NCBI RefSeq assembly: GCF_020297485.1
Contig: NZ_JAIWZC010000001.1
Coordinates: forward strand, 2,046,001-2,110,000
Source: Enterocloster clostridioformis
GTDB taxonomy: Bacteria; Bacillota; Clostridia; Lachnospirales; Lachnospiraceae
DNA: 64,000 bases
Direction: 5' to 3'
In this document: one piece after another, positions 52,527-61,940 of the stretch
Position numbering within the stretch: the stretch's first letter is position 1
Layout: the number at the start of each line of letters is the position of its first letter
Notes under the pieces: model-generated
Seen by the model: only the letters and a program-made list of their open reading frames with translations
The model's database searches: none
Told to the model about the DNA's origin: nothing
Made by a program: the position numbers and the translations under genes

Positions 52527-53564
52527 TTATTCTTTTTTCCCATCAATTCCCGCCACAGAACAGCGCTCCACCACATAGGGCGTGAAATAGTAGTTCCGCG
52601 CCGGCTCCTGCTCATCCTCCAGCGGTTCCTCAATCCGACGGATTAACAACTCAACCACCTTTGAAGCCATCATATCCGTATTCTGGTCCACGCTGGTCAG
52701 CGGAACATCCATCAATATACACTGCCGCGTATTATCATAGCCGATAAGCGATAATTCTTCCGGTATGGAGACCCGGTGTTCCCGTGCATAAATATATACT
52801 CCGTATGCCATCAGATCGTTTCCAGCCACCACAGCGGTCACGCCCTTCTCCAACAGTACGGCCGCTCCTGCCCTGCCCGTCTCAATATCAAAATTTCCAT
52901 AATATACAATCTCCCTGTCAAAAGGAATCTTTGCCGCCGCCAGCGCCTCCTTATATCCGTCCACGCGTTTTCTCGATGTATATACATTGGCATCCCCCAC
53001 CATACACCCGATTCTTGTATGTCCATGCCTGATCAGATAATCCGTCGCAATGCGTCCTCCGTATTTGTTATCCGCCGTAACAAAATCGCAGAACACCGTA
53101 TACGCCGCCCGGTCAAGCAGGACCATGGGAATCCCATTTTTCTGCAGCGACTTTAACAGCTTGACGTTCTCCTTATCCATGGTTCTTGGCGGAATAATAA
53201 TCAGACCGTCCACATTTTTAGCCATCAGCCCTTCAAGAGCCGTATAAAAACACTGGATATCATCATTTGTATAGCATTGGAAAACCGTATATCCATGCAA
53301 AAACGCGTGCTTTGCAGTTTCCTCAGCCATTCTGTGATAAAAAGAATTCATCTCATCCGGCACAATCATACCAAACGTCTTCACTTTTTTAAACTCGGTG
53401 AAATCAACGCCGGATTCCATCCGAAACTGCATCTCTTTCGCAGTGCGCAGGATATGCTCTTTCGTATCCTCTGCAATTCTGGACGGACGGTCATTCAACA
53501 CAAGAGAAACCGTACTTGGCGATACCCCTGCCGCCTTCGCAATATCCTTTACCTTTACTTTCAC
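52527..53564 (-). CDS. LacI family transcriptional regulator
   Basis: The 345-residue protein has an N-terminal helix-turn-helix (VKDIAKAAGVSPSTVSLVLNDRPSRIAEDTKE) and a periplasmic-binding-protein-like effector domain (TFGMIVPDEMNSFYHRMAEE, TAVVAGNDLMAYGVYIYAREH, LSLIGYDNTRQCILMDVPLTSVDQN). It is encoded upstream of operon B in the same direction, with a perfect palindrome in its own promoter region and similar sites before operon B, so it probably represses both until the sugar is present. Confidence 0.93.
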   Translation of the reverse strand: MKVKVKDIAKAAGVSPSTVSLVLNDRPSRIAEDTKEHILRTAKEMQFRMESGVDFTEFKKVKTFGMIVPDEMNSFYHRMAEETAKHAFLHGYTVFQCYTNDDIQCFYTALEGLMAKNVDGLIIIPPRTMDKENVKLLKSLQKNGIPMVLLDRAAYTVFCDFVTADNKYGGRIATDYLIRHGHTRIGCMVGDANVYTSRKRVDGYKEALAAAKIPFDREIVYYGNFDIETGRAGAAVLLEKGVTAVVAGNDLMAYGVYIYAREHRVSIPEELSLIGYDNTRQCILMDVPLTSVDQNTDMMASKVVELLIRRIEEPLEDEQEPARNYYFTPYVVERCSVAGIDGKKE

Positions 53565-53589
53565 TTTGCCCTCTCCCCGATGGTAAATA

Positions 53590-53608
53590 TTGATAAATTA
53601 TTTATCAA
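53590..53608. promoter_or_regulatory. perfect palindrome upstream of the LacI gene, probable autoregulatory operator
   Basis: TTGATAAAT and ATTTATCAA flank a single central T. Related half-sites occur before operon B. Confidence 0.65.
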
Positions 53609-53674
53609 AATTATACACCAGATTTCGCGAAGCGTCAACGGCATAATATGCTGATAATTCCTGCATCAGAGATA

Positions 53675-54455
53675 TCACGTCACTGTAAAGCTGTCCCCAT
53701 ATTGTTTCGCCGTATCCAGCATCCTGGCTTTTGCCTCCTCAAGCTGTCTGCAATATTCTGTTTCGTGAATCAGATTATGCAGTTCAAACGGATCTGTTTT
53801 CAAATTATAAAATTCATCAAAATCGTTCTCATGGGCAATATACTTATAGTTGCCCCATCTAAGCATTCTGTGCTGAAATTCCCTTTTATAACAGCCAAAG
53901 GTTTCACATATCAAATGTTCACGCGACTGTCCGCCGAGCAAATTGACACCATCCATCGCGTATTCCGGCTTAACGTCTGCCGCGGCCAGGATAGTAGCCG
54001 GCAAATCCAGATTCGACGCAAAATCTCCGCATATCTCTTTGCAGGGGATAGATTATCCCACCGCATTACCAACGGTATTTTCATGGTTTCCTCAACCATA
54101 AGCGTCTCTTTATTAAATAAACCTCCATGCGCGCTTACAATATCACCATGATCCGCTGTCAGGATAATCAGAGTATTTTCAGACAGAGACAGGTCCTCCA
54201 GCTTTTTAACCACACGTCCCAGGGCATCATCCACCATCATTGCATGTTCATAGCTTCTGGCCAGCACCTGGTTCATCTGCGTCCAGTCCATTCCATCCAT
54301 ACAGTGCCAAAACTGTTTAGAGTAGGCGTAATTGGACGGTTTATTTTCATACTTTTCTGAAAAGCTTGGATGTTCGGCCAGTTTTCCGGCGTCTACTCTG
54401 CCATAAAATGGGTCCGCCACATCATAGGGGTGGTGGGGTCCCCATACATCCACAG
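53675..54455 (-). pseudogene. sulfatase remnant, 5'-truncated and frameshifted
   Basis: One frame carries VWGPHHPYDVADPFYG, SYEHAMMVDDALGRVVKKLE, NTLIILTADHGD and KIPLVMRWDNLSP. A second frame continues with ASNLDLPATILAAADVKPEY, RWGNYKYIAHENDFDEFYNL and DPFELHNL. These are the middle and end of an arylsulfatase-like enzyme. The change of frame lies near 54022-54028, in a T-run, so a one-base indel is likely. The N-terminal part with the formylglycine site CxPxR is missing: the gene is joined to an IS1182-type transposase fragment at about 54456. Confidence 0.8.
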
Positions 54456-55331
54456 GACGTTATAACCGGGTTTGAGCTGGGCGTTCCTCATATGGTCATC
54501 CTTCATATGCATAAACGTTGCTTCCGCATCGGTTTTGGAGTAGCTGTTGCGATTCCCAAAACGGGTATGGTGCAGGTCATAGAGCAGCTGACGGTCAAGA
54601 AACCTCCGGAACAGCTCGTAATAACGTTGTTGGATTGTTTTTCGTTTTCCACGTCCATGTACGAATGCAATCCCATGCTCTGTGGCAGTCTTTTCTAAAA
54701 AGTCGACAATCTCCTGCAAATCGGATGCCCGGCTTTCTCTTGTTACCGTAAAGGACTTGATATACTCCTGGTTTACCAGTTCTACCGCCGCTACGATTTT
54801 ATCAAACATGGTTTCTTCCCACCGGCCAACCGATTTTTTCCAGACAAAGGTATATTTGTTGGCAAAAACTTCCAGCTTTGTGCCATCAATAAATACCATT
54901 TCTTTTGACAATTCTCCCATGACTGCCAGCCGGCGGACCATTTGGAAAAACAGGTCCTCACAGGCCGCAGCCAAAAATCCAGTACGAAACCGCGCAATGG
55001 TACTGTGATCGGTGGCCTTCTGACCGGCCAGCAGCCACATAAAGTTGTTATCTCTGCGGCAGGCCGCTTCAATCTTTCTGGAAGAATAAATGGTCTGGGA
55101 ATAGGCATAGGGCAGAATCTTGAACATGATCTTTGGGTCCACTGCAGGATTTCTGCCTTTGGCAGAGTAAGCCTGATACAGCAAAGTGTAATCGAAATCC
55201 TCCAATTCGTGTCTCAGCAGTCGGACAGAATCATCATTCGGAATCAACCCTTCCAAACTTAATGGCAAAACCTGTTGATAAGTTCGCCCAAGTTCGGTAT
55301 AATCTTTGTGGTATTCTTTTGTACTTGACAT
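54456..55331 (-). pseudogene. IS1182-family transposase, C-terminally truncated
   Basis: The first 290 or so residues (KDYTELGRTYQQVLPLSL, RRDNNFMWLLAGQKATDHST, MVFIDGTKLEVFANKYTF) are a DDE transposase of the IS1182 family with the first catalytic Asp in FIDGTK. After NAQLKPGYNV the frame runs into sulfatase sequence and ends 20 residues later. The family's second and third acidic catalytic residues are lost, so it cannot transpose. Confidence 0.85.
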
Positions 55332-55441
55332 ACTTTATTATACCACGGATGGCGGACTCTTAGGAGTCCGTTTTTTTGTTTTTGAGTACAAAAATGGAGC
55401 CATTGCTCCAGTAGATGGTTAATCTACTTTTGCAACGGCCC
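54456..55441 (-). mobile_element. truncated IS1182-family element
   Basis: The left end of the transcript lies near 55441, where the minus strand begins GGGCCGTTGCAAAAG, an end typical of IS1182-type elements. The right part of the element is missing; it stops within the transposase gene at the sulfatase junction. It probably formed by an adjacent deletion during transposition. Confidence 0.65.
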
Positions 55442-55450
55442 AACCATATG

Positions 55451-55493
55451 TCCCCATCCGGTCTATGTTGTTTGCCGGATGGGGATATTTTTT
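55451..55493 (+). terminator. orphan plus-strand terminator
   Basis: TCCCCATCCGG pairs exactly with CCGGATGGGGA and is followed by TATTTTTT. No plus-strand gene precedes it now, so it probably belonged to a gene removed with the IS insertion. It lies directly beside the IS end. Confidence 0.7.
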
Positions 55494-55506
55494 GTGATAC
55501 GTGACC

Positions 55507-56214
55507 TTACAGAGGCGCGTCCAGCAGCTTTAACAGCCGGGTTAACTGCCCGTGGGTAACATTTACCCTGCCTCCGGTCAGTCCGATCAGTTCCTTTTCC
55601 TCCAGCTCCTTCATCAGACGGTGGATGGTGCGCAGGGAGCAGCCGGTTTTGGCGGCCAGAAGCTCACGGTTCAGCTTGAAGCGGCAGGAACCATTGGCCA
55701 TGAGGGATCTGCGGGCTTCTTGGCAGATGATGTACATGCAGCGTTCTTCATAGGTCATAAGCAGAAAACGGCGGTTGGAGATGAGCTGACGGGAGAGCTG
55801 TTTCATAAGCAGCTTTGTGCGGAAGAACAGGGCGGTGCTGTCCGTGCTGATCCACTGTAGATAGAACCTTGCGGGCAGGGTAAGACATACGGAAGGCTCC
55901 CGCACCTGAACGGTCACAAAGCTTTCCGCGTCCTCGGAAAATAGCTCGTAGTCCCCCAGAACATCAAATGGTACCAGGTCAAAAAAACTGTAGGGCATCT
56001 CTCCGGCCTTCTCCTCGATGGTCTGGAGACGGCCGGAGATCAGGATATAGACCGTGCTACATGGGGTGCCCGCTTTGGTGAGGATCTGCCCCGGGAGAAA
56101 CGCGCAGACGGACAGGTAGTTGCGGATCAGGGGCGGGCAGGTGGAAAAGAAGGATTTGACGGAGGGATAGCAGTCGTATTGTTTACAGTCCTCCAATATT
56201 TGTTCCCATATCAT
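55507..56214 (-). CDS. Crp/Fnr family transcriptional regulator
   Basis: The 235-residue protein begins MIWEQILEDCKQYDC. It has an N-terminal cyclic-nucleotide-binding-like beta roll (LPGQILTKAGTPCSTVYILISGRLQ, PFDVLGDYELFSEDA) and a C-terminal winged helix (LNRELLAAKTGCSLRTIHRLMKELEEKELIGLTGGRV). GAGGAA lies 7 bases before the ATG at 56214. Its 110-base divergent spacing from deoD suggests that it controls deoD-deoB. The cysteine pattern does not match the FNR iron-sulfur ligands. The effector is unknown. Confidence 0.88.
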   Translation of the reverse strand: MIWEQILEDCKQYDCYPSVKSFFSTCPPLIRNYLSVCAFLPGQILTKAGTPCSTVYILISGRLQTIEEKAGEMPYSFFDLVPFDVLGDYELFSEDAESFVTVQVREPSVCLTLPARFYLQWISTDSTALFFRTKLLMKQLSRQLISNRRFLLMTYEERCMYIICQEARRSLMANGSCRFKLNRELLAAKTGCSLRTIHRLMKELEEKELIGLTGGRVNVTHGQLTRLLKLLDAPL

Positions 56215-56323
56215 AAAAAATTCCTCATTTATCTTAAAAAGTGACATTTGGCATTTTTAATTCCATATATTGAGTTTAAAATAAAAACATATGAATTGCA
56301 AGAGAAAGAGGAGGTTATTTATT

Positions 56324-57046
56324 ATGGGAACACCACACATAAGCGCAATGCCAGGGGAGATTGCCAAAACCGTATTGATGCCGGGAGATCCGTTACGGGC
56401 GGAATTTATCGCAAAGAATTGGCTGACTGACGTAAAATTAGTGAGCAAGGTGCGCAATATCTATGCGTTTACAGGAAAATTTGAGGGAAAAGAAGTGACT
56501 GTTATGGCCAGCGGAATGGGGATGCCCAGTATCGGTATTTATTCCTATGAGCTGTTCTCACAGTACGGGGTGGAACGGATCATCCGCATCGGATCCGCAG
56601 GCGCTTACAGCGAGAGGCTTAAACTGTACGATGTGGTTCTGGCAGAGGAGTGCTGGAGTGAATCCAGCTTTAGCAGGACCCAGAACGGGGATGAGGCAGA
56701 TATAAAATATCCGGATCCGGAGCTGAACCAGGCGATTCTGGAAGCGGGAAAGGTATCAGGAATCGAAGTGATACCGGCTAAGATCCACTCCAGTGACGTA
56801 TTTTACAGTGAGCCGGGAATGGACAGCTTTCAGGAGATTTATGCGAAGCACGGCAGTGAGTGCGTGGAGATGGAGAGTTTTGCCCTGTTCCACAACGCAA
56901 AGGTACTGGGGAAAAAGGCTGCCTGCCTGCTGACTATATCCGACTCCTTTACAACCGGGGAAAAGGCCACCGTGGAGGAACGCCAGGAGGCATTCGGCAG
57001 CATGATGAAGGTTGCGCTGAAGACGGCGGCTATGATGGCAGAGTAA
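56324..57046 (+). CDS. deoD: purine nucleoside phosphorylase DeoD
   Basis: The 240-residue protein starts MGTPHISAMPGEIAKTVLMPGDPLRAEF and has RIGSAGAYSERLKLYDVV and VEMESFALFHNAK, signatures of the hexameric trimeric-PNP family. It cleaves purine (deoxy)ribonucleosides with phosphate. GAGGAGG lies 8 bases upstream of the ATG at 56324. It forms an operon with deoB, 25 bases downstream, and supports the nucleoside-catabolic theme of the region. Confidence 0.95.
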   Translation: MGTPHISAMPGEIAKTVLMPGDPLRAEFIAKNWLTDVKLVSKVRNIYAFTGKFEGKEVTVMASGMGMPSIGIYSYELFSQYGVERIIRIGSAGAYSERLKLYDVVLAEECWSESSFSRTQNGDEADIKYPDPELNQAILEAGKVSGIEVIPAKIHSSDVFYSEPGMDSFQEIYAKHGSECVEMESFALFHNAKVLGKKAACLLTISDSFTTGEKATVEERQEAFGSMMKVALKTAAMMAE

Positions 57047-57071
57047 TTGGATTGTTGGATAGGAGAACAAA

Positions 57072-58265
57072 ATGGGGAAATTTAAGCGAATATTTGTGAT
57101 TGTAGTGGATTCATTTGGCGCTGGAAACGGAAAGGACGCAAAGGACTATGGAGATCAGGGCGCTGATACCATGGGGCATATTGCGGACAGTGTGGATCAT
57201 TGGGAGATTCCCAACCTTAGGCGCCTTGGACTTGCCAACCTGCGCCCCTTAAAGGGCGTGGATGCTGTAACACAGCCTGTGGGATATTATACGGTTATGA
57301 ATGAGGAGAGCTGCGGCAAGGATACCATGACGGGCCACTGGGAGCTGATGGGGATCAAGACAGTGAAGCCGTTTGTAACATTTACTGAGACGGGCTTTCC
57401 CAAAGAACTCATCGATGAGCTGGAAAAGCGTACCGGACACAAGGTGATCGGAAATAAAAGCTCCAGCGGGACTGAGATCCTGGATGAGCTGGCGGAGGAA
57501 GAGATCGCTACGGGCCATATGATTGTGTATACATCGGCGGATTCCGTGCTGCAGATCTGCGGCAATGAGGAGACATTCGGACTGGATGAGTTGTACCGGT
57601 GCTGCGAGATCGCGCGTGAGCTGACCATGAAGGATGAATGGAGAGTGGGCCGTGTGATAGCCAGACCATATGTAGGCAGGAAAAAAGGCGAGTTCAAACG
57701 GACCAGCAACCGCCATGACTATGCGCTTAAGCCTACCGGCAGGACAGCCCTGGACGCGTTAAAGGATCATGGATTTGAGGTGATCTCCGTGGGCAAGATC
57801 CGCGATATTTTTGACGGAGAGGGAATCACAAAGGCATACAAGTCCAAAAGTTCGGTTCACGGCATGGAACAGACCGTGGATATAATTAAGAATGAGGATT
57901 TTGAGGGACTGTGCTTTATCAATCTGGTGGATTTCGATGCCCTGTGGGGACATCGAAGGAATCCGGAAGGGTACGCAAAGGAAGTGGAGCGTTTTGACGA
58001 GAAGCTGGGAGAAGCGCTGGACGGACTGGGTGAGGAGGATCTTCTGATGATTACGGCCGACCATGGCAATGATCCCACCTATTCTGGTACGGACCACACC
58101 AGGGAGCAGGTTCCGCTTCTGATTTATTCTAAACAGTTTAAAGGAGCCGGCAAGCTGGCAGAGACAGATTCCTTTGGAGCGGTGGGAGCGACCATTGCCG
58201 GGAATTTTGGAGTGGGTATGCCGGAAGGAACCATTGGAAGTTCCCTTTTGGAGGAGTTGGTATAA
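57072..58265 (+). CDS. deoB: phosphopentomutase DeoB
   Basis: The 397-residue protein is an alkaline phosphatase-superfamily metalloenzyme: [39 protein letters not shown] (the phosphorylated Thr), [18 protein letters not shown] and [20 protein letters not shown]. It interconverts (deoxy)ribose 1-phosphate and 5-phosphate. Full length and intact. The downstream sequence is occupied by an IS91-like element. Confidence 0.97.
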   Translation: MGKFKRIFVIVVDSFGAGNGKDAKDYGDQGADTMGHIADSVDHWEIPNLRRLGLANLRPLKGVDAVTQPVGYYTVMNEESCGKDTMTGHWELMGIKTVKPFVTFTETGFPKELIDELEKRTGHKVIGNKSSSGTEILDELAEEEIATGHMIVYTSADSVLQICGNEETFGLDELYRCCEIARELTMKDEWRVGRVIARPYVGRKKGEFKRTSNRHDYALKPTGRTALDALKDHGFEVISVGKIRDIFDGEGITKAYKSKSSVHGMEQTVDIIKNEDFEGLCFINLVDFDALWGHRRNPEGYAKEVERFDEKLGEALDGLGEEDLLMITADHGNDPTYSGTDHTREQVPLLIYSKQFKGAGKLAETDSFGAVGATIAGNFGVGMPEGTIGSSLLEELV

Positions 58266-58471
58266 GCAATTGAACGTAAAAAGAGGGCAGTTGAGAGTGT
58301 CGCAAAATCATCAAAATAGATGATTGGAGGGTATGAAAAAAAGTCTGTAAATTGAGATCTTCTATGATAAGTTAACAAAAAAGTGCCTTCGGCGCCTCAA
58401 CTCCCCTAGCCCCTCATTCATGAGGGGAATTAGGGCTTGTTTTTTGCGTCATTTTATTCCATAATAATCTC

Positions 58472-59629
58472 ATGAATGTGATTCAGAAGATGCTCAGAGA
58501 CTATTACGAAATCATTGAATACGATATAAAACCCAGACCTGTCGTCATGGAAAACATTGATAAGGTCATTAACTGCGGGGATCCTTCTTATGGTGGCGCC
58601 ATGTATGGCTGTCCCCATTGCGGTAACCTCAAGTTCGTTCCTTTCCGCTGCCACTCCAAGTTTTGCCCCTCCTGCGGCGCTAAGTATTCCAATGACAGGT
58701 CTACCGCTATGTCTTTTAAATTAATACAGTGTACCCATCGCCATCTCGTCTTCACCATTGACGAATCCCTCCGCCGCTTTTTCCTCGAAGACCGCACTCT
58801 GCTTAACTGCCTTTTCGAGGCTGTTTCTGATGTCATCAAAGAATATTTTTTCTCCCTGAACAAATCCAAAAACTTTGTCCCTGGGTTTATCTGTGTCCTT
58901 CATACCTTCGGTCGCCCTCCCGGTTGGAATCCACACATCCACTGTCTCCTTACCGAAGGCGGGTTTTCTGATGATGGTGTCTGGCGCAAGGTCACATATT
59001 TCAATTATTCCTACCTCCGTAAATCCTTTCAGACTGTTTTGTTAAATAAACTGGAAAAACGCATCGGTCCCTCTTTTAAAAAGATGAAAGCCGCCGTTTA
59101 CCATAGGGACAGAAATGGATTCTACGTTTATGCCAAGCCCAATCTTTGCGACCCAAAATCCATTATTAAATATGTCAGCCGTTATCTTGGCCGCCCTGTC
59201 ATTGCTCTTTCCAGGATTGATTCCTACGATGGGGAGATGGTGACTTTCCATTACAATAAGCATGAAGACAACTCTTTTGTAAAAAAGACTCTTCCCGCCA
59301 TTGATTTCATTAAGCTGCTCATTCTGCATATACCTGAAAAAAACTTCAAGATGACCCGGTACTATGGGCTTTATGCCAGACACCGGGAGATTGACAATCA
59401 GCTCCATAAAGCAGTCCCAAAATCCAAACACAGGATTCTCCTCGATTTCAACACCTGGCGTAAGCTTTTCCTTCTTACCATGGGGTACGACCCCCTGCAA
59501 TGCCCAAACTGCAGACATGAAATGGTCTTTCTAGAGCTGTACCATAAACATGAACGGGTTCCTCTGGATGAATTATACAAAAGGACAAGGATAAGGCATG
59601 GCCTTTATCCCCGGTCCCGCTCTGCTTGA
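58472..59629 (+). CDS. IS91-family (HUH) transposase, second element
   Basis: The 385-residue protein has a zinc-finger start (YGCPHCGNLKFVPFRCHSKFCPSCG), the HUH block GWNPHIHCLLTEGGFSDDG, the tyrosine-containing IIKYVSRYLGRPVIALSRI and a C-terminal CPNCRHEMVFLELY finger. It is only distantly similar to the transposase at 1456 and comes without an integrase. The gene looks complete. Confidence 0.9.
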   Translation: MNVIQKMLRDYYEIIEYDIKPRPVVMENIDKVINCGDPSYGGAMYGCPHCGNLKFVPFRCHSKFCPSCGAKYSNDRSTAMSFKLIQCTHRHLVFTIDESLRRFFLEDRTLLNCLFEAVSDVIKEYFFSLNKSKNFVPGFICVLHTFGRPPGWNPHIHCLLTEGGFSDDGVWRKVTYFNYSYLRKSFQTVLLNKLEKRIGPSFKKMKAAVYHRDRNGFYVYAKPNLCDPKSIIKYVSRYLGRPVIALSRIDSYDGEMVTFHYNKHEDNSFVKKTLPAIDFIKLLILHIPEKNFKMTRYYGLYARHREIDNQLHKAVPKSKHRILLDFNTWRKLFLLTMGYDPLQCPNCRHEMVFLELYHKHERVPLDELYKRTRIRHGLYPRSRSA

Positions 59630-59684
59630 CTTTCTCTCCCATCTGCTTCATACTACATTTATTACAGATGGGAGGCAGTTGCAA

Positions 59685-59870
59685 ATGAATCAAAGATATG
59701 TGGATGAACTCAGACAAAAATACATCAAAAATCCTCCAGAAGGAATGACACCCAAACTGGTCAGAAATATGACCGATTCTGATTTATTGGATATGCATTA
59801 CTTTTTAACTGAAGATGACGACCTCGACGATGATGGATGGGAAGAAGGGTTCTATATCGACCTGTTCTAA
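59685..59870 (+). CDS. small acidic companion protein of the IS91-like element
   Basis: The 61-residue product starts MNQRYVDELRQKYIKNPPEGM and ends with an acidic stretch (TEDDDLDDDGWEEGF). GGGAGG lies 9 bases before the ATG. It follows the transposase gene by about 55 bases on the same strand. Its function is unknown; acidic partners often modulate transposases. Confidence 0.55.
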   Translation: MNQRYVDELRQKYIKNPPEGMTPKLVRNMTDSDLLDMHYFLTEDDDLDDDGWEEGFYIDLF

Positions 59871-59944
59871 ATCACCGTCTGTTTTCTATACCCTCCTTTG
59901 GCAGAATCATTAGTTTACATAACTTTATTTCAGCAAGGACTTTG

Positions 59945-61845
59945 GTAAGTAGGTAAGCCCCTTACAGGGCTTACCCCTCTCAGAACCGGACATGCAGCTT
60001 TCCCGCATCCGGCTCCCTGCAAAGCTAATACATCTACAGTTATCCGTATATACTGACATAAATACGTGGCCGCACAAGCGGGAACTGTCTCATTAGTTCC
60101 TTATATCCTTCCTTCGTATAGCTCCTTCTCTGACTTCTTCTGTTCAGCCAGTAGAATAACCTAAACCATACCACATTATTGAATGAGTTCAGGCTTCTTG
60201 AATTGTCAGTAATTCCGTAATAATGATAATAACCAGTCAGTACTTCATTTAGTTTCTTTACTATCCTGTTTATCTCCAGAAACCTCATGTCTCTTATCAT
60301 GGCGTTTATTTCCCTGCTTTTCTTTGCAAGCTTTTTCTTACTGGTTTTCCTCTTTACTCTGAACTTTCCCGTCCTGCCATGCGAACAGTAATGCGTGAAT
60401 CCCAGGAATGTGAACGTCTCCGGCCTCCCTTTTCCCCGGTCTTTCCGGTTACTTTCTGCGAATCGGCCAAATTCAATCAACCTTGTCTTGCTTTCCTCCA
60501 ATTCTAGTCCAAAGTACTTCATTCTGCGCTTTAAGTGTTCATAAAATATTTCTGCATCTGATTTATATTGGAAGCATCCCACAAAATCATCCGCATAGAC
60601 TACCAGCCCCGCATATCCTCTCATCACTGGCTGTACTTTCTCCCTGAACCACCATATCAGCACATAGTGCATATATATATTGGCTATGACCGGGGAGCAG
60701 TCCGAGCCTTGGCCTGCCCCTTCTTCTGTCTCCTCATATCTGAAATCTCTCATGATTCCCGCTTTCAGCATCCGTCTTACCAGTCTGATAATGGTCGGGT
60801 CTTTTATCCGCGATTCTATGAACTTTACTATCCATTCATGGTCTAAATGGTCGAAAAACCCTTTAATGTCTGCGTCCAGCACCCAATTCGTCTTTTCCCT
60901 TTCCAGCATCCCATTCAGTCTCCTTAATGCCATGTGGCAGTTCCTTCCTGGGCGGAATCCCATCATTTCTTCGTAGAAATGGGGCTCGAACACTGCTTCC
61001 AGTATTCGCCTTAGCGCTTCCTGTACTAACTTATCCTCATAGCAGGATATACTGAGCGGGCGGGTCTTTCCATTTTCTTTTGGTATTTCCACCCGTTTTG
61101 CCGGTTTGGGCTTGTATGCCTTCTTCTTCATTTTCCTGATTAATTCATCTAAGTTTTCTTCCAAATTTACTTCGTAGTCCTCTTTGGTAATTCCATCAAT
61201 TCCTACCGCTTTCTTTCCATCCATCTCCTTGTGGCATTCTTTCAGTAACTCTTTATTAATCAGATGCCCTATGGACGTAAATACCATTTCCGGATGTTCG
61301 CTTGACAACTGTGATATTCTCGCCAATTTCGTTTCCATAATTTCTCCTGTCTCTGCGTACAGATTATGTTTCCTCTTTGATATGACTTTGCATGGCTGAC
61401 CTGCGAGGACAGGTCTCTCTCGACTTCCACCGCTTTTTTTTGCTGTGTACTATTCGGCCATCCGACTTCTGCCGGCCATTTACGGTTCTCCTTTCTACCG
61501 TTGTTCCGTATACCGGGCTTACGCAACCTGCCCGGAGCCTGGCAGACCTCCCCAGTTGACTTAAAATCCTTGATTACATGACCAGCCTTAAAACCCCGGG
61601 GAAGCAGCTGCATTCTCGCTCTTAACGACTACAGCTGTGTTGCTTTCAGTGTATAGGAGCACTTCTGCCTTCCCAATTTCATTTTAATATCGAAGCTATA
61701 TACGGCTATGCCCTGCAATCCCGCTGTCTACGCTTAGCAGGCAACATCGCTGCTGTCCACCCAAGACTCGCTTGATGCGGTATAGCTTGTACCTTACACC
61801 GTGGGACTCTCACCCACTAAATTTCAAGCCCTTAGCTGGGCGCAC
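59945..61845 (-). mobile_element. group II intron 2, behind the terminator of the HPr-like gene
   Basis: The minus-strand RNA begins GUGCGCCCAGCUAAGGGC at 61845 and ends near 59945 after a domain VI hairpin (GGTAAGCCC/GGGCTTACC) with the CCTACTTAC branch region. Domain V lies near 59990-60030 (GAGCCGGATGCGGG ... CATGTCCGGTTC). The 61339-61845 segment without a gene is the structured 5' part, with GGGTGAGAGTCCC. It is located 10 bases after a T-tract of a terminator on the same strand. Confidence 0.8.
60040..61338 (-). CDS. group II intron reverse transcriptase/maturase (intron 2)
   Basis: The 432-residue RT has KKAYKPKPAKRVEIPKENGK, MMGFRPGRNCHMALRRL, WVLDADIKGFFDHLDHEWI, VVYADDFVGCF and the maturase-like LNEVLTGYYHYYGIT. 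The block usually written PQGGxxSP reads GAGQGSDCSPVIANIYM, so it belongs to a different intron class from intron 1. No HNH domain. The ATG at 61338 is followed at once by a normal RT-0 region. Confidence 0.92.
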   Translation of the reverse strand: METKLARISQLSSEHPEMVFTSIGHLINKELLKECHKEMDGKKAVGIDGITKEDYEVNLEENLDELIRKMKKKAYKPKPAKRVEIPKENGKTRPLSISCYEDKLVQEALRRILEAVFEPHFYEEMMGFRPGRNCHMALRRLNGMLEREKTNWVLDADIKGFFDHLDHEWIVKFIESRIKDPTIIRLVRRMLKAGIMRDFRYEETEEGAGQGSDCSPVIANIYMHYVLIWWFREKVQPVMRGYAGLVVYADDFVGCFQYKSDAEIFYEHLKRRMKYFGLELEESKTRLIEFGRFAESNRKDRGKGRPETFTFLGFTHYCSHGRTGKFRVKRKTSKKKLAKKSREINAMIRDMRFLEINRIVKKLNEVLTGYYHYYGITDNSRSLNSFNNVVWFRLFYWLNRRSQRRSYTKEGYKELMRQFPLVRPRIYVSIYG

Positions 61846-61853
61846 CCTATAAT

Positions 61854-61898
61854 ACAAAAAAGAACCGGGCCACAGCACACCTGCTGCTGTCCCGGTTC
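61854..61898 (-). terminator. terminator of the HPr-like gene
   Basis: On the minus strand GAACCGGG pairs with CCCGGTTC and is followed by seven T. Confidence 0.85.
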
Positions 61899-61940
61899 AT
61901 GATTCATGTAGAAATCAAGGAAAGTGTATCTGTTGTCTGA

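Larger units (their letters stand above)
58375..59900 (+). mobile_element. IS91-like insertion sequence with a small companion gene (approximate limits)
   Basis: Before the transposase lies a compact hairpin region (CCCTAGCCCCTCAT ... ATGAGGGGAATTAGGG, 58402-58435, then a T-run), probably the replication origin or terminus end of the element. No inverted ends were found, consistent with the family. The right limit is unclear; a second group II intron follows at 59945. Confidence 0.6.

Noticed and set aside
57072..58435. Hairpin at 58402-58435 as the deoB terminator
   Set aside because: It lies about 140 bases downstream and has the compact nested form of an IS91-type end beside the transposase gene; a terminator role cannot be excluded.
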